From NCBI GenBank assembly GCA_014155875.1, contig JACEFZ010027925.1:1-64000 (forward strand): a stretch of DNA of 64,000 bases, read 5' to 3'. The DNA is from Cepaea nemoralis. Its lineage: Eukaryota; Mollusca; Gastropoda; Stylommatophora; Helicidae. The notes under the pieces are model-generated. The model ran no database searches and was not told the DNA's origin. It was given only the letters and a program-made list of their open reading frames with translations. The position numbers were made by a program, and so were the translations under genes. Below, piece by piece: positions 1 through 8,924 of this stretch (position 1 is the stretch's first letter; every line of letters begins with the position of its first letter).

Positions 1-268
1 TGACAGGGGTGGTATGGATGGGTGGATGCATGCATGTGTGTCTGGGTTTATGTGTGGGCGGGTGGGTGGGTGGGTGGGTGGGGGATGCGTGGTGGGTGGG
101 AGAGTGTGTGTGTGGGTGGGGAAGATAATGTATGTGTGTGTGTGTGTGTGTGTTGGCGGATGGATGGGGGAATGTATGTGCCTGTGGGTATGTGTGTGGA
201 TGGGCTGGTGGATGTGTGTGGGGGGGGGGGACACGCGGATGGATAGCTGATGGGTGGGTGGGGGTGGA
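1..268 (+). repeat. GT/GGGT-rich degenerate simple repeat
   Basis: The tract is made of interleaved TGGG, GTGT and GATG motifs with almost no C. Open frames across it are low-complexity artefacts. The same kind of GT-rich tract precedes the same downstream module at 40395-40600 and, inverted, at 38320-39990, so it appears to be the 5' part of a repeat family and not an isolated microsatellite. Confidence 0.85.
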
Positions 269-450
269 TTTTCTAATAACATGGTTACAAGCATTGTTTA
301 TGTTTACAACATTCATTTGACAATGGTTTTTCCTATGTGAATGCACTATGCACTGATGAACGAAAGATGAGTGATTGGAAGGGCCGAATGTAAGACGGGC
401 CTGCGTGCCCAATTTGTTACCCTTTAAAAATAAAGTTCGTTCGTTCGTTC
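269..450 (+). repeat. TTCG-tailed interspersed repeat module
   Basis: A non-repetitive module (containing ATTGTTTATGTTTACAA and CATTTGACAATG) ends in AATAAAGTTCG followed by TTCG repeats. A polyadenylation-like AATAAA directly before a tetranucleotide tail is typical of the 3' end of a non-LTR element or a dependent SINE. An inverted copy lies at 38318-38460 with the same GGGCCTGCGTGCCC core, and a shorter copy near 40530-40580. The parent element is not identified. Confidence 0.7.
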
Positions 451-458
451 CCTCGGTT

Positions 459-526
459 GGGTATAAAAAGAAGACATCGGCAATATTCTGAGTTACACAC
501 AGATTCGGAATTGTGAGGTAAGTATG
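459..526 (+). promoter_or_regulatory. Possible TATA box and first splice donor
   Basis: TATAAAAAG at about 461 is followed some 50 bases later by a strong splice-donor consensus, GAGGTAAGTATG, near 512-523. This spacing is compatible with a short capped first exon. No coding sequence or second exon could be tied to it, so it may be chance or part of a repeat. Confidence 0.25.
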
Positions 527-612
527 AACATTTTTTTCCAATTCTCATTTTCTCTTCATTGCTTTCATTGTTTCATCCTTTTGTTTTTCTCGTCCTGTCG
601 TCACCTTCTGAT

Positions 613-639
613 GTAGTCACAGGAGATCTCCTTGACTAC
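613..639. repeat. Near-perfect 27-bp palindrome
   Basis: GTAGTC at the left pairs with GACTAC at the right, and inside them AGGAGA pairs with TCTCCT. Only three bases are unpaired. It could form a cruciform or an RNA hairpin. It lies just upstream of a CTGATGAAGGC motif of the kind common at the 3' ends of retroelements. Confidence 0.6.
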
Positions 640-1000
640 ATGCTGTGTTTGTGAATGTGTTTGTTTGCTGATGAAGGCTAATCGCCGCAACGTCCTATAT
701 GTGTCGTAAATCTGTTATGTAAAGCTGCACTACTTTGTGTCATTTTATATTGTTTACATTTTCACAGCTTTACCGCAGTTCCACCCAATGTTATTCCAGA
801 AACGGCACGTAGCGTTAAAATGGTTTGAAATTGGCCCTGAACTTTAACCCGAAAGTTGAAAGTTGGTTTCTCTTAGCCAATCCGATTTCCGCTTTGTCCT
901 TTCATTCATTATTTAGATGAATGGTTGCTAGGTAACACCTATGTTAATTATGGAGATGGCTTGAACCGACGTCTTGAAAAGTACCCTTAACCCCTGACTA

Positions 1001-1044
1001 TTCACTGCGGAACTATTTAGACCCGTCAATCGGAAGCGTGCCTG
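1001..1044 (+). repeat. Dispersed 44-bp motif, copy 1
   Basis: TTCACTGCGGAACTATTT and the following CGGAAG-GTGCC block recur at 52266-52310 in the same orientation and at 36470-36511 inverted. The 52266 copy lies upstream of an ISXO2-like transposase gene, so the motif may be an end of that transposon or of a derived non-autonomous element. Confidence 0.6.
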
Positions 1045-1239
1045 AATTTCTATATTTAGTAATGTCAACGTATCGAGAAATGTGTCAAACGTTTTCGTAG
1101 TTACCGTTATTGACCTGTTGAATAGCCCAGTAAAAAGATGAGGATGGGCTGTGGGGCCGTAATGTCAGTCTTCCACTTTGAACACATCTTTAAGTAAAGC
1201 AGTATGAGCAAACATTTTGTAAAGAGTGGCTGCAGGGTG

Positions 1240-2284
1240 ACATAATTAAAGACTGGGTGATGCCATTTCATGGAGATGTGACTAAGGCTCTTTGTAAGTA
1301 CTGCAAGTGTGAAATGAAAGCGAAAATACAAGTCTTGAAGAATCACGCAGACTAAAAAAACATAAAAGTGCAGTGCCATTTGATATTACACCGTTGTCAT
1401 CTGTTTTCAGAACTACACATAGTAATGAATCATCAAAAGTTTAAGGATCTGTCGCAATATTTTAAAGTTGTCGTTGTGCAATTGCGAACTGTAACCATTT
1501 GATTGATTTGTTTAAAACACTATTTCTGACAAAACAGTTCTAAAGGACGTAAAAGTACATTGGAGCAAGTGTACAAATATTATAAGAAGTACACTGTTTT
1601 CTCACTTAGAAGATTTCATAGTGATATTTGAAGTAATATTTCTACAAATAAATATAGTTTATTATTAGACGGATCAAATGACATTTCTGTTCTGAAAGTG
1701 CTTGGTACATGTGTTATAACTTATATATTATAGTATTTATAGCAGCAGCAAAGACAAAGTAGTTTCTACATTTCTTGGACTAGTTCACTTGGAAGTGTGT
1801 GATGCAGAAAGTATAGTTCAGGCACGGAAGAAACTTTTGGTCATTAAACATTTAAACTGGAAGAATTTGACTGCAATTGGTACCGATAATACCTCTGTAA
1901 CAACCATGGCGTTTATGCCAAATTAAAGGAAGATATCCCATCTTTAATCCTCTTAAAATGTGCGTGTCATTCCTTACAGCTAGCATTATCACATGCCTCA
2001 TCAGAATATTTAAAAAAGAATTTGGAATTCCTTATTGCTGAAACCTTTAAAGTTTTCTCCAAATCATCTGTCAGACAACAGCAATACAATAATTTATATA
2101 AAGCAATAAATGATAGTTCCTCACCACTGAAAATTATGTCATATTGCAAAACAGAAATCTGCATGGTTATCAATTCAACCAGCTGTTGAAATAATTGTGA
2201 ACCAATGGTTGGAGTTGAAGACGCACTTCGAAATAACAAGACAAAGTGAAAAGTGCTACACAGCTGAAATATTATACGGAATCT
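1240..2284 (+). pseudogene. Decayed hAT-superfamily transposase
   Basis: Reading across frames recovers a coherent hAT-like protein. It has a BED-type zinc-binding stretch (W-V-M-P-F, then CKYCKCEM and a later H) at about 1252-1350. A catalytic-core segment with TFLGLVHLEVCD and AIGTDNTSV follows at about 1770-1900, then YAKLKEDIPSL and CACHSLQLALSHASSEYL at about 1910-2010. The end is AVEIIVNQWLELKTHFEI at about 2180-2230. Many frameshifts and stops break it, so it cannot be active. It ends abruptly where the LINE A tail begins, so its 3' part was lost or displaced by that insertion. The superfamily call rests on these motifs and on the order of the blocks. Confidence 0.7.
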
Positions 2285-2759
2285 TCTTCTTCTTCTTCTG
2301 CGTTCATCCGGATTTTTTTTTCCGAACATGACTGCGTTGTGCCTGTTTACAGCAGAGCTGCGTTCTTGCGCCATTAGGCCAACACATCCTACTTCTGCGT
2401 GCATTTGTTGACCGGGCTAACCTTCCCGGGGGTTTCTTAGGACGTTTGAATCTCACTGTTCTGGTGTTATCCCCCATCCTAGCTGGCCCATATAGAACAG
2501 CCAAAGACATCCTGGTCAACCCTCAAGGGAAGGCAGGGGCAGACCATGGGCATTCCCCTCCATCCAAGGAGGCTTCCATACTTGCAGAGCCGACACACAG
2601 CGCTCTAGTACTGTGCTCAACCAAGGAATCGTCACGTCCTGCACATGGCTGCTTAGCCTCACTTCCGTATATTGGGCCTTCCGTTCACCATAGGCTGTTC
2701 TTCCAGAAACCAGAAGAATGCAGTCTGCAGATGACATCCACACAGTGAGCTTTCGATTC

Positions 2760-2925
2760 AGAATTTCCACGTAATGGATTTGCTATCCAAGCAATATTCC
2801 ATTTCGTGCCACTAGGATACATTTTTCCACCTTTTATGAAGCTCACACAGTGAGCTTTTGATTCGGACTTTCCACGTAATGGATTTGCTATCCAAGCAAT
2901 ATTCCATTTCATGCCTCTGGCGACG
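2760..2925 (-). repeat. LINE A 3' UTR tandem units (about two)
   Basis: Two direct units of roughly 110 bp share ACGTAATGGATTTGCTATCC and GCAATATTCCATTTC. The other LINE A copy has about three units at the same place (29224-29515). The array is therefore a length-variable part of the 3' UTR. Confidence 0.7.
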
Positions 2926-3039
2926 CTTTTGTAACCGACATACCTGTGGTATGAAGTGCGGCAGTCTAAATACTTCTTTATGCACCTTTAAATGTCAACC
3001 TGAATGTAGTTAAAGTAAGCTGCAGTCAACTTGAGCTTG

Positions 3040-4420
3040 TTGATATCTCCATAGAGCTTGTCCTCAAATAAAGCAGGTGTGAGCCAAAATATCTTTCTCT
3101 GTTATGCATATATTGGGCACTCCTGCAGCAAATGTCTAGCTGTCATTTTACCAGTTCCACAATTGCATTCATCGGTATCTCCTATCTTTAGTTTATTGAA
3201 CAAGTGGTATTTCAGCCTGTTATGTCCTGTGCGGAGTCTGAAGATTGCTACTTGTTCTCTTCGGTCGAGTTTGTAATATGCGTCATCCTTCTGGTGGCCT
3301 AGATGCTCTGATTCCCATTTGGTTCTTCTTCTTCTTCTTCTTCTTCTTCTTCTTCTTCTTCTTCTTCTTCTTCTTCTTCTTCTTCTTCTGCGTTCATCCG
3401 GATTTTTTTTTTTCCGGACGTGACTGCATTGTGCTTGCTTACAGCAGAGCTGCGTTCTTGCGCCGTTAGGCCGACACATCTGGAATTTGTTGACTGGGTT
3501 AACCTTCCCGGGGAATTTGGTTCTATAAGTGCTTTTTATAAACCTCTTTACCTCATTATAGGTTATGTCTATGTCAGGCTATGGTAGTCGTCCACCCTCT
3601 TGTGCTAGTCTGTCAGCCTCTTCATTTCCAGGTATACTGCAATGTGATGGGATCCACTTGTATTACAACTTGTTTGGATTTCTGTCATAGACCATGGAGT
3701 GCTGCTCTTAGGTCAGCTAGTTCTGTGCTGTTTTTGCTTCTCAGTATTGAGACAGCTGACTTTGCATCTGTGAAGATAGCTATTTGCTTCTCTTTATTTT
3801 CCTCTATCAAGAGCCTTTCTGCTGCAGTTTTCAAAGCCTCTACCTCCGCTTTGAAGTTACTTGAAAATTTTCCAGTTGCCACTGACTGTGTATTTTTCAC
3901 TCCATTTTTTAAATTTAGGAGAATTCCTCCTCCATTTTATGTTGAAATTTTGGCTGATCCATCTGTATATGCATGGGCCCAATTGCTGCTTGGGTAATGT
4001 TCTTTTATGTAGTTTAGGGTTACTTTTCTTCTTTCGGTTTCATTCTGTGTGTTCGTTTTCTCAATACTAGGAATGTTTTCTATCATCTCAGGCAGTTGCT
4101 GCCGTCTCTAAGCTGGGAACTTGTGTGCATTGTAAATGGGTTTGACCGTTGATATGTTAAATATGGGATCTGCCCTAATCTTTCGTTTTGCAGTTTCTAC
4201 AAAGTTGCTTCGCTTCTGTCTTGCCATTCCAAAACTATTAAACCTGTTATATATAGGGTGGTCTGTCAATCTTCTAAATTTTTCTGCTTGTTGGGTTCTG
4301 CTATCTCATCTATCCTGCATTGGTTGTAAACAAGTGATATTTTCTAATTCATTAATAGGTGTTGCCTTCAGGCTTCCAGTTATGATTCGCATTTCTTGAT
4401 TTTAGACTTTATTTATTTTG
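3040..4420 (-). pseudogene. LINE A RNase H and C-terminal region, copy 1
   Basis: Minus-strand frames encode the end of LINE A ORF2: the connection after RT, the RNase H core (ATGKFSSNFKAEVEALKTAA and AIFTDAKSAVSIL at about 3765-3890), and a C-terminal tail with a zinc-knuckle-like CNCGTGKMTARHLLQECP near 3105-3165. RNase H removes the RNA strand during target-primed reverse transcription. A shorter LINE A insertion splits the domain from its tail at 3325-3514, and frameshifts and stops occur elsewhere. The sequence is closely similar to the copy at 28390-29204. Confidence 0.8.
3325..3514 (-). mobile_element. Nested 5'-truncated LINE A insertion
   Basis: Only the last 190 bp of LINE A is present: 3' UTR, terminal hairpin and a long CTT (GAA on the sense strand) tail of about 65 bp. 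It interrupts the older LINE A copy. ATTTGGTT flanks both sides (3317-3324 and 3515-3522), a target-site duplication. This shows target-primed insertion of the family into itself. Confidence 0.85.
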
Positions 4421-4529
4421 ATTATTTGATTGTTTCGGGATTTGAAATTTAAATATTGAGCACAACCCACTACTGGCAACGCCGATCTATTCTGGTATGA
4501 ACCTAAGGCCTATCCACGTCAATATGGAA

Positions 4530-4574
4530 GCACTATACTCGAGTTTCGCTCTCGTTTGAGCTCGTCAGTAGTGC
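4530..4574 (-). ncRNA. Hammerhead ribozyme, monomer 1
   Basis: The minus strand reads stem I GCACTA, core CTGACGA, stem II GCTC-loop-GAGC, core GAAA, a palindromic stem III ACTCGAGT, cleavage-site A, then TAGTGC closing stem I. All conserved core bases are present (position 7 is variable in the family). Predicted cleavage follows GUA. Stem III has no loop, so activity would probably need a dimer. Confidence 0.8.
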
Positions 4575-4937
4575 ATATCCCTGACCGGATCCGGAAACAA
4601 GCCCCGGATCACTGGCGTGTGAAGCGGGTGTGTAACCACGCGGCACACACTGGACACAGCCAAATTATCATAACAGAATATTACAACGTTACCCATCGTA
4701 GGCTATGCTCAAGATTGCCCAATCGCCGCGACTGACGTCCGTCAATCGATGTGGACCCGAACGATCAGGACTTCTCACTGGCAAGGAACACCAGGCCTCC
4801 TAAATCCAGTGAGCAATAATCAAATTGATTATTTGGTTGTTTCGGGATTTGAAATTTAAATATTGAGCACAACCCACTACTGGCAACGCTGATCGTATTC
4901 TGGTATGAACCTAAGGCCTATCCACGTCAATATGGAA

Positions 4938-4982
4938 GCACTATACTCGAGTTTCGCTCTCGTTTGAGCTCGTCAGTAGTGC
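4938..4982 (-). ncRNA. Hammerhead ribozyme, monomer 2
   Basis: Identical to the monomer 1 motif over all 45 nt: stem I GCACTA/TAGTGC, CTGACGA, GCTC/GAGC stem II, GAAA and the CTCGAG palindrome. The core is intact. Confidence 0.8.
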
Positions 4983-5345
4983 ATATCCCTGACCGGATCC
5001 GGAAACAAGCCCCGGATCACTGGCGTGTGAAGCGGGTGTGTAACCACGCGGCACACGCTGGACACGCCAAATTATCATAACAGAATATTACAACGTTACC
5101 CATCGTAGGCTATGCTCAAGATTGCCCAATCGCCGCGACTGACGTCCGTCAATCGATGTGGACCCGAACGATCAGGACTTCTCACTGGCAAGGAACACCA
5201 GGCCTCCTAAAATCCAGTGAGCAATAATCAAATTGATTATTTGGTTGTTTCGGGATTTGAAATTTAAATATTGAGCACAACCCACTACTGGCAACGCTGA
5301 TCGTATTCTGGTATGAACCTAAGGCCTATCCACGTCAATATGGAA

Positions 5346-5390
5346 GCACTATACTCGAGTTTCGCTCTCGTTTGAGCTCGTCAGTAGTGC
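5346..5390 (-). ncRNA. Hammerhead ribozyme, monomer 3
   Basis: Identical to monomers 1 and 2, with intact core and helices. The spacing of 408 nt to its neighbours would release unit-length RNAs if the array were transcribed from the minus strand. Confidence 0.8.
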
Positions 5391-5753
5391 ATATCCCTGA
5401 CCGGATCCGGAAACAAGCCCCGGATCACTGGCGTGTGAAGCGGGTGTGTAACCACGCGGCACACGCTGGACACGCCAAATTATCATAACAGAATATTACA
5501 ACGTTACCCATCGTAGGCTATGCTCAAGATTGCCCAATCGCCGCGACTGACGTCCGTCAATCGATGTGGACCCGAACGATCAGGACTTCTCACTGGCAAG
5601 GAACACCAGGCCTCCTAAAATCCAGTGAGCAATAATCAAATTGATTATTTGGTTGTTTCGGGATTTGAAATTTAAATATTGAGCACAACCCACTACTGGC
5701 AACGCCGATCGTATTCTGGTATGAACCTAAGGCCTATCCACGTCAATATGGAA

Positions 5754-5798
5754 GCATTATACTCGAGTTTCGCTCTCGTTTGAGCTCATCAGTAGTGC
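5754..5798 (-). ncRNA. Hammerhead ribozyme, monomer 4
   Basis: The core reads CTGATGA and GAAA, the most canonical form in the array. The 3' strand of stem I is TAATGC instead of TAGTGC, which leaves one C-A mismatch in the six-pair helix. Confidence 0.75.
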
Positions 5799-6176
5799 AT
5801 ATCCCTGACCGGATCCGGAATCAAGCCCCGGATCACTGGCGTGTGAAGCGGGTGTGTAACCACGCGGCACACGCTGGACATGCCAAATTATCATAACAGA
5901 ATATTACAACGTTACCCACCATAGGCTATGCTCAAGATTGCCCAATCGCCGCGACTGACGTCCGTCAATCGATAAGGACCCGAACGATCAGGACTTCTCA
6001 CTGGCAAGGAACACTAGGCCTCCTAAAATCCAGTGAGCAATAATCATAGCCTACGATGGGTAACAATGTAATATTCTGTTATGATAATTTTTCATGTCCA
6101 GCGTATGCCGCATGGTTACACACCCACTTTACACGCCAGTGATCCGGGGCTTGTTTCCGGATCCGGTCAGGGATAT

Positions 6177-6221
6177 GCACTACTGATGAGCTCAAACGAG
6201 AGCAAAACTCGAGTATAGTGC
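6177..6221 (+). ncRNA. Hammerhead motif, inverted partial monomer
   Basis: The plus strand reads GCACTACTGATGAGCTC, a stem II partner GAGC, then AAAAC where the core requires GAAAC. Loss of this conserved G should abolish cleavage. Stem I and the CTCGAG palindrome are intact. Confidence 0.7.
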
Positions 6222-6301
6222 TTCCATATTGACGTGGATAGGCCTTAGGTTCATACCAGAATACGATCGGCGTTGCCAGTAGTGGGTTGTGCTCAATATT
6301 T

Positions 6302-7642
6302 ACTTATTTTGTTAAAGTTTGACTTAGCTGCTGTTGCCCAATCTGCAATGCCATATTCCAGTACTGGCCTCACCCGTCCAGTATATAACTTCTTGAGAAC
6401 TTTCTCATCTGCTCCCCACGTTGCACCAGCAAGCTTTTTCATTATTGCCATTCTTTGCCTTGCTCTTGTTCGATTTTTCTCAACCTGTGTCTTCCATGTC
6501 AGGCGACGATCAAAGGTGACTCCTAGATAGTTTGTATTTTATTCATGGCGCAATATTTTTCAATTCAATACCAGCTTATGTTACTGAGTTTTATTTGAGA
6601 GGGAGAACTCTGTGCATGTTGTTTTCTCCTCACTTATCTTCACTAGCCATGATTTTGACCAGTCCTATAGCTGCTAACGAAGGCTTGCTGTATTCTACTG
6701 TTAGCTGTACTAATATATTCTTCAGATGTCCATATGGCTAGGTCATCTGCAAAGGAGGATGTGTGTACTCTGGCTGGAAAATTTTCCATGATGTCATTTA
6801 TATATGCTAGGAATAATGTTGGTGAAAGAACTCCTGGGGGGGGGGGGGGGGGGGGGGGGCACCTTGATCCAAAAGCATCATTTTGCTTGTTTGTCCTTGT
6901 ACTTTTGTCCTGGCAGTTCTGTAGTGGCTGATCATTTATACATTTTCCCACAAACATGCATTGTTTGCAGTTTTACTTTCAGTCCTTCCTTCCATACTTT
7001 ATCAAATGCTTTTTCTAAATCTATCCAGACCGCTAGTGTGTGCTTTTTCTCTTGGAAGGCATCCTCTATTTCCTGAGCTATATAGGTTATTTGATCTTCA
7101 GTGGATCTGTACTTTCTGAATCCTGCTTGGTGTGGTGTTAAGAGTTTGTTTCCTTCCAGATGCCATGTTAGCCTGCCATTGATAATGCGTTCCATTAATT
7201 TTCCTACACAGCTAAGTAGACTGATAGGTCGATAGCCATTTGGTTCTTCCAGGTCTTTCCTTTCTTTGGGACTGGTATTAGTATAGCTTCCTTCCATGCC
7301 TGTGGGATTATTCCCCTCTTCCAGCTGTAATTTAGGACTGCTAGTAGTTTCTTTTTTGCCTTAGTGCCGAGTCCTATTAGCATTTCATTTGTGATTCCAT
7401 CCTTTCCTGGCGATTTCTTCTTTTTTAGGGTATACATTGCCTGTTCCATTTTTTCCATTGTTAGATTTTCCATCATATATTCTGGTGCTGTCTCTGTATT
7501 ACTATGATGTATCTGTTTGTCTTTGATTGCTTTCTTCTGTTTGGTTGTAATATCAATGTGGTTTGCACTGGCATAGTGTTCCATTAGTGCATTGACGCCT
7601 TTTTTCCCTGTAAGCAAGGTAGTTCTTTGTTTAATTGTTATT
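6302..7642 (-). pseudogene. LINE A reverse transcriptase, copy 1
   Basis: Minus-strand frames cover the RT domain. SPGKDGITNEMLIGLG is near 7370-7420. NGYRPISLLSCVGKLMERII is near 7180-7240, GFRKYRSTEDQITYIAQEIE near 7075-7130 and SFADDLAIWTS, the catalytic FADD box, near 6725-6760. The thumb region with RRRSKVTPR-antisense sequence lies to about 6310. Frameshifts separate the blocks, and a 24-base G run replaces the codons before PQGG. The retrozyme-like array cuts the protein at 6301. Confidence 0.8.
6836..6859. repeat. 24-base G homopolymer inside LINE A RT
   Basis: An uninterrupted G run replaces GGAGCAAGGTGTCCCCC-type sequence of the intact copy (plus strand near 27422-27440), which encodes the conserved Q-G-V-P-Q-G-G motif. 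It may be replication slippage on a C-rich stretch or an assembly error. Confidence 0.8.
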
Positions 7643-7810
7643 TAAATATTGAGCACAACCCACTACTGGCAACGCTGATCGTATTCTGGTATGAACCTAA
7701 GGCCTATCCACGTGGATAGGCCTTGGGTTCATACCAGAATACGATCAGCGTTGCCAGTAGTGGGTTGTGCCCAATATTTAGATTTCAAATCCCGAAACAA
7801 CCAAATAATT
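7643..7810. mobile_element. 168-bp foldback derivative of the hammerhead repeat family
   Basis: Two head-to-head arms begin TAAATATTGAGCACAACC and meet at CCACGTGG near 7712-7719. They match the end segments of the 408-bp monomers but contain no ribozyme. AATTGTTATT at 7633-7642 and 7811-7820 is a perfect 10-bp target-site duplication within LINE A. The right arm extends further, to the CCCGAAACAACCAAATAATT end also seen at the start of the large array. Confidence 0.8.
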
Positions 7811-8898
7811 AATTGTTATTTGTTTGTTTCTAGGTCCTTCATTGTTCATGGCTTTCACTAGTTTCCATAGTTTGTTTCCATCCTTGTCAAAATTCAGGTT
7901 TGCTGTTTTTTCTCTCCAACAATCTCTTGTTGTTTGATTTACTGTTATCTTATATTTTGCTGAGATGGCTTTGAGAGAGATGTTCGCTGCAGTTGTTTGT
8001 TATCTCTTTGCTGTCTTCCTGGCATCTTCAACTTTGTCCTCCAAAATTTGTAGTTCTTCAGTCCAGTATGGTTTGTAATTTTTCCTCGCTCCTCTTGGAA
8101 TAGCCTCCTGAATTATTGCTCTGTTTAGACTTTCCACCATTTGCTTCATGTTACCATATCGTGTATTTATGTTTTCACAATATTTATCTGTTAGTATGGC
8201 AAATCTGTCCCAGTCTGCTCGTTTGTAATTCCAGCGAGGAAAAGGCTTTTGCTCCTGTGGAACATACTCCATATTCATTACAAGCTTGATTAGTCTGTGG
8301 TCAGCACCTTCTAATTGGTCAAGCACATGGAGATCGATTTTGTGGAGGATGTCTCCTGTGCAGAATGCTAAGTCTGGAGTAGAAGTGGTAAACAATCTTC
8401 AGGAGTAGAAGCTCGGTGTGTCATCCGCTTTGTTGAGTAGATGGAGATTTGAGTCTATTTCCCAGTCCTCCATTTCATCTCCTCTTTTGTCAGTGTCTGG
8501 GTATCCCCATCTTTCTGAACGGCTATTAAAGTCTCCGACAATAATGCAGTTTGTGTCAGTTATATTCATGTTTGAGAGTGTAAGGTCCTTATCTGCTGGG
8601 CTGTACAGATTGTAAATTCTTATATTCACGTCCTTTATCATTATATCAACACCTATAATTTCCGTTTGGTTGTCAGAGATCACAGATACTTTGCTGCAAG
8701 GTATTGTATTTCGTGTAAGTATTAGAACTCCTCCTTTGTGTCCTTGGCGGTCGAAACGTATAGCCTGACTGAGAATTTGCGATTGGCGTTGAGGTGTGTC
8801 TCTTGAATGCATGCCACATCTATTCTACCTGTATGAATACGCTTTGTTAGGGAGACTTTCTTGTTATAAACTCCTTCGGCATTCCACTGTAGTATGTT
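7811..8898 (-). pseudogene. LINE A APE endonuclease, copy 1
   Basis: Minus-strand frames give an apurinic/apyrimidinic-like endonuclease: ILQWNAEGVYNKKVSL (about 8850-8895), ACIQETHLNAN, RIYNLYSPADKDLTLSN, IIVGDFNSRSERWGYPDTD near 8500-8550 and a D-H-R-L-I box near 8290-8310. It would nick target DNA for target-primed reverse transcription. Two or more frameshifts, one near 8397, break it. The region 7811-8000 holds the linker between endonuclease and RT. Confidence 0.8.
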
Positions 8899-8900
8899 GA

Positions 8901-8922
8901 GTTAGTTAGTTAGTTAGTTAGT
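8901..8922. repeat. GTTA tetranucleotide microsatellite
   Basis: Five to six GTTA units sit at the 5' boundary of LINE A copy 1. The complementary AACT repeat is the tail of LINE C at about 25630-25642, so LINE A may have landed in, or next to, such a tail. Confidence 0.8.
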
Positions 8923-8924
8923 CA

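Larger units (their letters stand above)
4421..6301 (-). mobile_element. Hammerhead-ribozyme tandem repeat array (retrozyme-like)
   Basis: Four direct monomers of about 408 bp start near 4420, 4827, 5235 and 5643. They are followed by an inverted partial monomer at about 6045-6301. Each monomer carries a 45-nt hammerhead motif, read on the minus strand in the first four and on the plus strand in the inverted one. No monomer encodes a protein. The array interrupts LINE A codons, and the interrupted LINE sequence is repeated on both sides as ATTTATTTTG (4411-4420) and ACTTATTTTG (6302-6311), a 10-bp target-site duplication with one mismatch. Tandem ribozyme-bearing monomers, a short TSD and no coding capacity match what is known of metazoan retrozymes. 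The mobilising machinery is unknown. Confidence 0.8.
2285..8900 (-). mobile_element. LINE A copy 1 (APE-RT-RNase H non-LTR element), interrupted
   Basis: On the minus strand it runs from the endonuclease start near 8895 (ILQWNAEG, IQETHLN) through RT and RNase H to a 3' UTR and a GAA-repeat tail at 2285. It matches the copy at 25655-29966 almost throughout but is inactivated by frameshifts and three insertions: 3325-3514, 4421-6301 and 7643-7810. A C-terminal RNase H after RT places it among the I/Nimb/Jockey-like non-LTR lineages; the exact clade needs a tree. It preserves about 110 bp of 5' ORF2 sequence that copy 2 lacks. Confidence 0.85.

Noticed and set aside
655..720. CTGATGAAGGC...GCCGCAACGTC as another hammerhead ribozyme
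   Set aside because: CTGATGA and a GGC/GCC stem II are present, but the second core reads GCAA instead of GAAA and no complementary stem I was found around it. It is better seen as a retroelement 3'-end motif or a dead relic.
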